Positions 1 to 6,585 of a stretch of DNA of 12,592 bases are shown here, one piece after another. Under the pieces are notes generated by a model. It did no database searches. It was given only the letters and a program-made list of their open reading frames with translations, and had not been told where the DNA came from. The stretch is from Sulfurospirillum arcachonense (GTDB taxonomy: Bacteria; Campylobacterota; Campylobacteria; Campylobacterales; Sulfurospirillaceae). The position numbers and the translations under genes are program-made. Each line of letters starts with the position of its first letter. Positions within the stretch are counted from its first letter, which is position 1. The stretch lies in NCBI GenBank assembly GCA_015662785.1, contig DQTM01000137.1, forward strand, positions 1 to 12,592, in the 5' to 3' direction.

Positions 1-118
1 ACCAATAAGGTGGCTTAAAATTTTTACTAAACACCCCTTAAGCACAAGCATAGGTAATCTTTAGAAATCTCTATTGCATAATTTGGGTTTAAATAATCAA
101 CCAAGAAAAACTCCTAAA

Positions 119-616
119 TTAATTTTTACTCTTAAGTGTAGCAAGTTTTGTTTTTAAACACTCTTTTTTTTCGCTAATTCCTTGCATTGTTTGTAAACTT
201 AAATCAGGAAAGGTGCCATTTAACCCTTTCCCATCATTGCCATGGCAACCACCACAGTTACTACTATAAAATATTTCTGTTTTTTTGCCTTGTTTATCAT
301 CGCTACTTTGTTTGTTTGAAAGAGTCACAACATATCTAGCTATGTTTAGAGCGTCTGATTTGTATGCATATCCACCCTCCATAGATCCAGAAGGAAATCC
401 TAGTTTAGCATCTGAACCATTGTTGATTATGTCTATGATATAGTTTTCTAAGTATTCAAGAGAGTCAATGTTACTTAGCTCATTTTCAATCTCTTGTATC
501 TCTACATGTAAAGGTTTTACTTTTGGCTTTACATGTAAAGGTGCTATTGTTTTTATCTCTTCGTTTTTTTCACAGCCATAAAATAGCAAGAGTGTAAAAA
601 TTAGGAAATATTTCAC
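119..616 (-). CDS. small lipoprotein c-type cytochrome, CcoP-like fragment
   Basis: Probable periplasmic, membrane-anchored electron carrier of 165 residues. A short hydrophobic N-terminus ends in a lipobox (LFYGC, lipid-anchored Cys15). A low-complexity linker follows with PLHV twice (residues 26-29 and 35-38). There is one haem-binding motif, CGGCH, at 121-125, followed by GNDGKG and FPDLS as in cbb3 oxidase CcoP-type domains. Residues about 58-100 (GFPSGSMEGG, then a helix ending ARYVVTLS) look like the Met-ligand loop and last helix of another cytochrome domain, but no CXXCH precedes them. The protein ends only 40 residues after the haem motif, with no Met loop after it. It therefore looks either truncated or permuted. 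The start is GTG at 616-614, one base after the glmS stop, with only a weak ribosome binding site, so translation is probably coupled to glmS. A run of eight A (coding strand) lies near the 3' end; shifting frame there gives only short tails. The cytochrome call is firm; the exact family and intactness are not. Confidence 0.8.
   Translation of the reverse strand: MKYFLIFTLLLFYGCEKNEEIKTIAPLHVKPKVKPLHVEIQEIENELSNIDSLEYLENYIIDIINNGSDAKLGFPSGSMEGGYAYKSDALNIARYVVTLSNKQSSDDKQGKKTEIFYSSNCGGCHGNDGKGLNGTFPDLSLQTMQGISEKKECLKTKLATLKSKN
503..537. repeat. paired copies of the TACATGTA palindrome inside the cytochrome gene
   Basis: TACATGTAAAGG occurs at 503-514 and again at 530-541, 27 bases apart. On the coding strand the palindromes encode the two PLHV units of the linker. 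They are two of ten copies of TACATGTA spread over the window; the others start at 1098, 3362, 5323, 7789, 8243, 11299, 11771 and 11933. Confidence 0.7.
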
Positions 617-617
617 T

Positions 618-2423
618 CTACTCTACTGTTACACTTTTAGCTAAATTTCTTGGCATATCTACATCATTGCCTAGTCTTACTGCAATTTCCAGTGCTAAGA
701 TTTGAGTGATTATCATCATCTCAAAAAACTCACTCATAGGGTGAGATTGCTCTGTTGTTTTTATAAAATCATCAGCCAAATCAAACTCTTTAGGACTGAT
801 AGCAAGTATAGTTGCGTCTCTAGCACTTAACTCTTCTACATTACTCTTTGTTTTTTCATAAAGCATAGTTTGAGGCATGAGTGCTACGGTAAAAAGTTCA
901 CTATCGGCAAGAGCTATTGGACCATGTTTCATCTCCCCAGAAGGGTAACCCTCAGCATGAAGATAGCTTATCTCTTTAAGTTTTAATGCACCCTCAAGAG
1001 CGAGTGGGAAAAATATGTCACGTCCTATGAAAAAGAAACCATGCCCGTGAAGATACCTTTTAGATAGACGTCTGATTTTTTCATGTGTATTATCCTCTAC
1101 ATGTAAAACTGATGGAGTATGTAAAAGAGCTTTAATCTCACTTTGCATTTTTTTAGCTGGGATTGTTTTTTTGCCCATGTAAAGAGAAAGCAACCAAAGA
1201 GTGATGACCTGTGTTGCAAAAGCTTTTGTACTAGCAACCCCCTTTTCTATACCTGCTCTTGTAAGAAGTGTTGCATCTGCTAAGCGGACTATAGATGAGT
1301 TATCTACATTACAAATAGCAAGAGTTTTCATATTTGCTTTTTTTGCCATTTTTAGGGCTTCAAGTGTATCGGCTGTCTCGCCACTTTGACTAATAACTAA
1401 AAATAGTGTTTTTTTGTCTAAAAGAGGCTCTTTATATCTGAATTCACTAGCAATCTCTACTTGACATCTAATTTTAGAGAGTCGCTCAAAAAGGTAAGCT
1501 GCTGTAAGTCCAGCATGGTAGCTAGTTCCACAAGCACAAATTTTAATATTGTCTATATCCGAAAAATCAATATCTTTAAGCTCGTCTAGTTCTACACCCT
1601 CATCGCTTATTCTTCCCATAAGAGTTTCGCTTACTACACTTGATTGCTCGTATATCTCTTTTTCCATAAAGAATCTAAACCCGTCTTTTTGAGCATAAAT
1701 TTTATCACGTCCAAGAGTTGCAAATGTAGGAATAACAGGTTTTTCATTCATAAAAAGTGAGATTTCATCTTTTTTTACCCAACCATACTCACCATCTTCA
1801 AGATATACAACTTCAGTAGCATACCCAATAAGAGGTGAATCAGAAGAGCTCATAAACTTCTCTTCTTTTGCATTTTGTCCTAGTATAAGAGGAACTGCAT
1901 TTTTAGCAAAGAAAATAGTTTCTGGTTCATCTTTCGTTACAAGAAGTATTGCATATGCCCCTTGAAGCATCTCTATAGTACTTTTAAAAGCATCTTGCGC
2001 ACTCAATTCTTCTTTGATAAACTTTTCAAAAAGATGAACTATAACTTCTGAGTCAGTTTGAGATAAGAATTTAACTCCTTCTTTTTGAAGGTTTTCTTTT
2101 ATCTCTTTATAGTTTTCAATTATGCCGTTGTGTATAACGTAAGAGAATTCACCACGATGTGGATGAGCATTGGCTTCTGTTGGTTTACCATGTGTTGCCC
2201 ATCTTGTGTGACCAATACCAAGTCCAAAACCATCACTTGAAAATGCTTCTGTTTTATGAACTAAATTCTCTAGCTTTCCTAAAGTTCTATATGAAGTTAT
2301 GTGACCATCTTTAAGAACAGCAATTCCTGCACTATCGTAGCCTCTATACTCTAACTCTTTTAGCCCACTTAGTAAAAACTCTTTTTTTTCACCTTCACCT
2401 ATATAGCCAACAATTCCACACAT
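618..2423 (-). CDS. glmS: glutamine--fructose-6-phosphate aminotransferase (isomerizing)
   Basis: Cytoplasmic enzyme making glucosamine-6-phosphate from fructose-6-phosphate and glutamine, the entry step to UDP-GlcNAc for peptidoglycan and lipopolysaccharide. The 601 residues are full length for the family. The N-terminal class II glutamine amidotransferase domain starts MCGIVGYIG, with nucleophile Cys2 exposed after Met removal, and has GHTRWATHG at 71-79 and HNGIIENY at 98-105. Two SIS sugar-isomerase domains follow: CACGTSYHAG at 296-305, SQSGET at 345-350, STKAFATQ at 398-405, and EGYPSGEMKHGPIAL at 491-505. The C-terminus DMPRNLAKSVTVE is the conserved family tail. The start is fixed by Cys2 and by an AGG ribosome binding site eight bases upstream, which overlaps the last codons of glnD five bases away. 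The three minus-strand genes are probably one transcript. No glmS ribozyme or long leader is possible in so short a gap. Confidence 0.97.
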   Translation of the reverse strand: MCGIVGYIGEGEKKEFLLSGLKELEYRGYDSAGIAVLKDGHITSYRTLGKLENLVHKTEAFSSDGFGLGIGHTRWATHGKPTEANAHPHRGEFSYVIHNGIIENYKEIKENLQKEGVKFLSQTDSEVIVHLFEKFIKEELSAQDAFKSTIEMLQGAYAILLVTKDEPETIFFAKNAVPLILGQNAKEEKFMSSSDSPLIGYATEVVYLEDGEYGWVKKDEISLFMNEKPVIPTFATLGRDKIYAQKDGFRFFMEKEIYEQSSVVSETLMGRISDEGVELDELKDIDFSDIDNIKICACGTSYHAGLTAAYLFERLSKIRCQVEIASEFRYKEPLLDKKTLFLVISQSGETADTLEALKMAKKANMKTLAICNVDNSSIVRLADATLLTRAGIEKGVASTKAFATQVITLWLLSLYMGKKTIPAKKMQSEIKALLHTPSVLHVEDNTHEKIRRLSKRYLHGHGFFFIGRDIFFPLALEGALKLKEISYLHAEGYPSGEMKHGPIALADSELFTVALMPQTMLYEKTKSNVEELSARDATILAISPKEFDLADDFIKTTEQSHPMSEFFEMMIITQILALEIAVRLGNDVDMPRNLAKSVTVE

Positions 2424-2428
2424 AAATA

Positions 2429-4954
2429 TTACCTCGTTATAAATAATTCTAAAATTTTATCTTTATTATCGCATAAGTTTATTGTTTTTTCAATTAAAAA
2501 AAGATTTCTAGCACGGTTTTTGATTGTTTGTATCTTTGCAGTTGACACCTCTATACCTTCATCGTCAAAGAGACTCATCATATAGGCCATTAGACCTTTT
2601 TGATTTTTTGTGTTTACGCTTAGTTTTACAACACTTTTAGCGTGTTCACAGTCCATCTCTATCTCATTTTCTTTGATTATAGGTTTACATAGCGTAGTTG
2701 ATTTAGTCATGTCAAAACTCTGTTTTATTAGGTTTTCTATAGTAACTATATCGCCATCATCAACTTTTTCATGAAAATCTATCTTGAAAGATTTTTTATC
2801 ATCATATAGTTTAAATACTTCCATATTACTCAAATCTAGAAACCCAAGTTTTCCTAAAAGGTAACCTACATTTAGTTCAGCTGATTTTATGATAGATATG
2901 CTCAAATGAGATTCGTTTTCTATCTTAAATTCATAAGGATTTGCATCTTTTGCTATGGTAGCAATTTTGACTATTTCATGAGGTTTATGTTTTATAAAAA
3001 AGTAGTTAGAGGAAATAGAGAGAATTTTTCTTTGAAGTATCCTTGGAAGTGCTTTGAACTCTTCATTTTTCTTTAGCGAATTTTCTTTTCTGAGTCTTCT
3101 TCGTGTTTCACCAATAAGCTCTTTTTTATCGAACATTTCATTTGACAAATGGTACAGTTCTTTTAAATGTTTAGATGTAAATCCACTATATATATTGTCA
3201 CCAACAGCATTGACATCACAATATGTGAGTATATATAGAAGTTTTAAAATTTTAGGTTCTTCTATTTTAGAGGTAAATGCAAGCACTACATCTTCGCTAT
3301 AAATATCTTCTCTTAAAGCCGTACTGCTCATATGAGTATGATATTTGATTAATATACTACCTACATGTATAGCTTCTGTACTAAATCCAAGTTTAGAGGC
3401 ATATGCTCTAAATATTTTAGCACCAACTTCACTATGACTTCCTCGTCTACCTTTACCTATATCGTGCATAAGAACAACAAGTTTTATCAACCCTTTACCT
3501 TCTCCACAAAGGTCATCGTAGAGTGCTTTTATAAGTGGCTCACTTATGTTTTCTAAGTAATATAATCCTAGAATTGAGTGTTTATCAACAGGATATTTAT
3601 GGTAACCATCAAACTGAGCTTGATGTTTTATATGCGAAAAAGGTTTTATTAGTTGTTCTATCAAATGTGAGTTATAAAGAGCTTTAAATGCTTGATAACT
3701 ATAGTCGTTAAAGAATAGTTTTTTAAATTCACGATACAGTTCATCAGAATTATGTGCTGAAAAATTGGTTTTTCTTATATAGTCTACATATGTTATATCA
3801 AATCTTATATTTTTTTCATCAATCTTTGCAAGCTCTTTTAGAACGTGAAGAAAAGTTTCTGGTTTTTTTTCTCTTTTTGCAACAATTATATTGTCTATTT
3901 TGTAGACTCCTTTTTCAAGCCGGTTGTCTCTTAGCTTTTTTAAAGTTACAGTTTCAAAAAAGTATGGAGAAACAAGTTTTCTCAAAAATATTTGACAAGT
4001 TATATCTATAGTGTGTATAGAAGAAAAGGTTTTTTTACACAGTTGCATCTGTGCATTTATGAGTTTTTTATCTTTAAAGCCAAGTTTTTTTGCAATGTCA
4101 GGTATGTACTCTAAGTTGAGTATATCTTGTTTTTTCTTTGCACTTAGATGCAAAGCTGAGCGAACACGGTAAAGAAATTCTAGTGCCATTCTATACTCTT
4201 TAAACTCTTTTTCTGTTATATATGTAGGAATTAATTCTTTTAGTTTTGCACGACCCAATATGGCACGGCTAAGCCACCTAACAGTATGTGAAGCTCTTAG
4301 ACCTCCTACTCCATTTTTAATGTCCGGTTCCATCATAAGAGGATTGTCTTTACGTCTTTGGTGATATACTGTTGTAACTTCTCTTACGAATTGGGGAAGA
4401 TTATGTTTTGCTATTCTTTTTAACTCTTTTCCAATCTCCATCCACAAAAAGTTTGAGCCACAAAGATACCGGGATTCTAGCATAGCAGTTTTTATGGTCA
4501 AATCGCTATTACTAGCATCAAAAAGCTCATTTACTTTATGAACACGGTGACCCAATTTCAAGCCTGCATCCCAAGCAAGGTAGAGCATTGATTCTATAAT
4601 AGGCTCTAAGTTATATCCATCTATATCTTTATATACTAGCATTAAATCTATATCTGAGTAGACACAAAGCTCTTCTCGTCCATAACTCCCCATAGCAGTA
4701 AGAGTGATAGGAATATGATTTGCAAAAGGAAGATAATCACCAAAAAATTTTCGCAAGCTATATTTGTAGATAAGGATTAAAAATTGGTCTATTTTTTTAG
4801 TATGTTTTACTAAAAAATCTTTTCCTTGATTTTGAGTAAAAATGTCATCAAGAGAGTTAAGATACTCTTTAATATGTTCTTTTATGAGTTTTGAAATTTG
4901 AAAATCATCAACATTTTGACTCATTAACTCTTCTATTTTATATTTTAGTTCCAT
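2429..4954 (-). CDS. glnD: [protein-PII] uridylyltransferase/uridylyl-removing enzyme
   Basis: Bifunctional glutamine sensor that adds UMP to PII proteins when nitrogen is short and removes it when glutamine is high. From the ATG at 4954 it has 841 residues, close to E. coli GlnD. Domain order is standard. The nucleotidyltransferase motif GSYGREELCVYSDIDLMLVY lies at about 89-108, with metal-binding Asp101 and Asp103. PDIKNGVGGLR is at about 210-220. An HD hydrolase domain has HDIGKG at about 497-502, an upstream YPVDKHS and a downstream KYHTHM. Two C-terminal ACT domains, from about 682 and 775, are the usual glutamine-binding regulatory modules. The frame is open upstream to a TTG at 4987, but that codon lies in the -10 region; ATG 4954 has an AGGG ribosome binding site and is preferred. 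No glnB, glnK or amtB is present here, so the partner must be elsewhere. The family call is strong; UTase activity is inferred from the motifs. Confidence 0.92.
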   Translation of the reverse strand: MELKYKIEELMSQNVDDFQISKLIKEHIKEYLNSLDDIFTQNQGKDFLVKHTKKIDQFLILIYKYSLRKFFGDYLPFANHIPITLTAMGSYGREELCVYSDIDLMLVYKDIDGYNLEPIIESMLYLAWDAGLKLGHRVHKVNELFDASNSDLTIKTAMLESRYLCGSNFLWMEIGKELKRIAKHNLPQFVREVTTVYHQRRKDNPLMMEPDIKNGVGGLRASHTVRWLSRAILGRAKLKELIPTYITEKEFKEYRMALEFLYRVRSALHLSAKKKQDILNLEYIPDIAKKLGFKDKKLINAQMQLCKKTFSSIHTIDITCQIFLRKLVSPYFFETVTLKKLRDNRLEKGVYKIDNIIVAKREKKPETFLHVLKELAKIDEKNIRFDITYVDYIRKTNFSAHNSDELYREFKKLFFNDYSYQAFKALYNSHLIEQLIKPFSHIKHQAQFDGYHKYPVDKHSILGLYYLENISEPLIKALYDDLCGEGKGLIKLVVLMHDIGKGRRGSHSEVGAKIFRAYASKLGFSTEAIHVGSILIKYHTHMSSTALREDIYSEDVVLAFTSKIEEPKILKLLYILTYCDVNAVGDNIYSGFTSKHLKELYHLSNEMFDKKELIGETRRRLRKENSLKKNEEFKALPRILQRKILSISSNYFFIKHKPHEIVKIATIAKDANPYEFKIENESHLSISIIKSAELNVGYLLGKLGFLDLSNMEVFKLYDDKKSFKIDFHEKVDDGDIVTIENLIKQSFDMTKSTTLCKPIIKENEIEMDCEHAKSVVKLSVNTKNQKGLMAYMMSLFDDEGIEVSTAKIQTIKNRARNLFLIEKTINLCDNKDKILELFITR

Positions 4955-4974
4955 CTGTTTTTCCCTTTTAGTTG

Positions 4975-4983
4975 TGTTATAAT
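4975..4983 (+). promoter_or_regulatory. extended -10 promoter for the 486-residue protein gene
   Basis: TGTTATAAT is a perfect extended -10 element (TGnTATAAT) whose TATAAT is at 4978-4983. The start codon is 25 bases downstream at 5009, and a TTAGGA ribosome binding site lies between. There is no clear -35 box, as expected when an extended -10 is present. Confidence 0.6.
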
Positions 4984-4984
4984 A
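4979..4984 (-). promoter_or_regulatory. probable -10 box for glnD-glmS-cytochrome operon
   Basis: Read on the minus strand the bases are TATTAT, about 25 bases before the chosen glnD start, giving a short leader containing the AGGG ribosome binding site. No convincing -35 box is seen, which is common for AT-rich Campylobacterota promoters. It overlaps the -10 box of the divergent gene. Positional inference only. Confidence 0.45.
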
Positions 4985-5008
4985 CAATAAAAAAAGTTAG
5001 GAACTAAT

Positions 5009-6469
5009 ATGGCAGAAGCAGATATATATTCTAGTGTTTTAGATTATATGTGTGAAAACTATGACTATTATCTGTATGCCACAGACTTTGATTCAAAGTC
5101 GGTTTCATCTCTTCAACGCTCAATCGCTTCAGTCTCAATAGCAGCAGGAGGTAGCAGAGTAGATGCTACAAAAACAGCACTTCAAGATTTCTTTGATGCA
5201 ATATTTCAAAAAGTTTTTGTTTATGAAGATGAAGAGAGACTTAAAATAGTTAAGTATTTTGATAAAGGAGCTCTCAGCGAAGACCAAGATAAACAGATAC
5301 ATGCGCTTAGACAAGAACTCATTACATGTAAAGAAGAAGTTGAAGATACTTTCTTAAAAGACTCTCTTTATATGTTTGATAAATCATCAAGAAAAAGATT
5401 TGAAACTACACTGTTGTCATTAAATGAAATACCACATAAAGATATACTAAGAGAACAGATGAGTTTGGTTTACAGTTTAGGACAGAGGGATATTGTTGTT
5501 TTTTTGAATGGCAAAGTGTTTTTAAAAAAGTTTAATCATAAAATTGACCAAAATAAAGATTCTCATAAACAACAAACTGATATCTTATATGATCAAAGGT
5601 TTATAGACTCTTTATGGGAAGAGGTAAGTATACATTTAAGAAGCTCTTTTAATGGTAAATTTGATTTTTTGAAATATGATGCAAAAGAGTTTTATGAAAA
5701 GTATCCTCCTAAACTTTTTTCAATCCTAAAAAGTGTTGTTAAAAGCTCATTCGTTGATATTAGTGACAAAGATTCTATTCATTATGCTAATGCTGCTTTT
5801 AAAAATTATCTGCCAAAAATGCTAAAAGAGATAGCTGATTTTCTTTTTAATGAAGTTTTAGAGAGTAACCTTAGTGCAATAAAGTTTCTTAAAGCATACT
5901 CAGAGAGCACGAGAATATCCAATAACAAGATGAGGTTAAATAAAGCTCCTTTGATGAACAAAAAAGGTAAAATTTATAATTATCAAAATATATTAGTTCT
6001 TTTAAAAGCAAAAGAGCTTTTAGATTTAAAAATAACTCATAAAAAAATAGAGCTAAAAAATATACAAGTACGAGTAAAAAAATCTATGTTTATTGCCCAA
6101 AGAAGTGAAGATGAAATGCAACGTATCCAACAAAGAAGATTGGAACTGCTTCAAGCCATAGAAAAAGTGGAAGATGAAATAAACTCTTTAGATACAATGA
6201 AAGTAGCAAATAATTTAGATATCAATAGACTAGAGTTTTCAAAAAGAGATTTACTTGAGGCATTTAAGCAAGTAGAAGTAAGATCACGTACTCAAACAAA
6301 TATACTTAGTAACACCCATAAAGAGTTAAAAAAATGGGAAATAAAAAAAGAAGAAAAAAGTCTACTAAAAGATGATTTATTTAAAGAACAGATGCATATA
6401 GTACAAGAGTATAATCAAATTTGTGAAATTTTAGCAACAGCACTAGGTAAAGAGCCGTTAGAATTTTGA
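5009..6469 (+). CDS. uncharacterised cytoplasmic coiled-coil protein
   Basis: I do not recognise this 486-residue protein. It has no signal peptide, no membrane segment and no catalytic motif I can name. The N-terminal half (1-300) is predicted by eye to be mostly helical with some hydrophobic patches (for example DIVVFLNGKVFLKKF at 161-175). Residues about 330-475 are rich in Lys, Glu, Gln and Leu with heptad-like spacing and look like a long coiled coil, so a structural, scaffold or oligomerising role is plausible. The ATG has a good ribosome binding site (AGGA, six bases away) and a clear extended -10 promoter. It is divergent from glnD and shares its promoter region, so the two may be co-regulated, but that does not establish a link to nitrogen control. 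Base composition matches the neighbours, with no sign of recent transfer. Confidence 0.85.
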   Translation: MAEADIYSSVLDYMCENYDYYLYATDFDSKSVSSLQRSIASVSIAAGGSRVDATKTALQDFFDAIFQKVFVYEDEERLKIVKYFDKGALSEDQDKQIHALRQELITCKEEVEDTFLKDSLYMFDKSSRKRFETTLLSLNEIPHKDILREQMSLVYSLGQRDIVVFLNGKVFLKKFNHKIDQNKDSHKQQTDILYDQRFIDSLWEEVSIHLRSSFNGKFDFLKYDAKEFYEKYPPKLFSILKSVVKSSFVDISDKDSIHYANAAFKNYLPKMLKEIADFLFNEVLESNLSAIKFLKAYSESTRISNNKMRLNKAPLMNKKGKIYNYQNILVLLKAKELLDLKITHKKIELKNIQVRVKKSMFIAQRSEDEMQRIQQRRLELLQAIEKVEDEINSLDTMKVANNLDINRLEFSKRDLLEAFKQVEVRSRTQTNILSNTHKELKKWEIKKEEKSLLKDDLFKEQMHIVQEYNQICEILATALGKEPLEF

Positions 6470-6498
6470 TTTTTATATAAAATTTAACTTATTTAACT

Positions 6499-6504
6499 TA
6501 TAAT
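6499..6504 (+). promoter_or_regulatory. probable -10 box for trpB
   Basis: A perfect TATAAT lies 82 bases before the trpB start. It directly follows a perfect tandem 9-base repeat, ATTTAACTT at 6482-6490 and 6491-6499, whose final T is the first base of the box. No -35 box is evident. If used, transcription would begin near 6511 and the palindrome at 6524-6563 would be transcribed as a leader hairpin. Confidence 0.5.
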
Positions 6505-6523
6505 AATCAGAAATGGTAATAGC

Positions 6524-6563
6524 GGGACTGGCTGTTTTTAGCTTGCTAAAAAATGCCTGTCCC
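6524..6563. repeat. REP-like long palindrome (hairpin) in trpB leader
   Basis: Left arm GGGACTGGCTGTTTTTAGC (6524-6542) pairs with right arm GCTAAAAAATGCCTGTCCC (6545-6563) around a two-base TT centre; 16 of 19 positions pair. One more C follows the right arm. As I recall, the GGGACAGGC/GCCTGTCCC ends followed by a T/A-rich stem are typical of repeats associated with REP-associated tyrosine (Y1, IS200-like) transposases in many proteobacteria. No such transposase gene is in the window, so this would be a non-autonomous copy. It lacks a trailing T run and is not a classic terminator, but it could slow polymerase after the upstream gene or shape the trpB leader. Confidence 0.65.
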
Positions 6564-6585
6564 CAAAAACAAAAAAAGGATAAAC

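Noticed and set aside
2..64. Twenty-codon plus-strand open stretch running in from the left edge (ends SIGNL then TAG)
   Set aside because: Too short to recognise and without supporting context; it could be the tail of a gene entering from the left or chance.
618..2423. glmS ribozyme or glucosamine-6-phosphate control element
   Set aside because: Only five bases separate glmS from glnD, so there is no leader to hold one.
6440..6484. Intrinsic terminator right after the 486-residue protein gene
   Set aside because: The sequence is A/T-rich but forms no convincing G+C-containing stem; the palindrome further on is a better candidate for any transcription pause.
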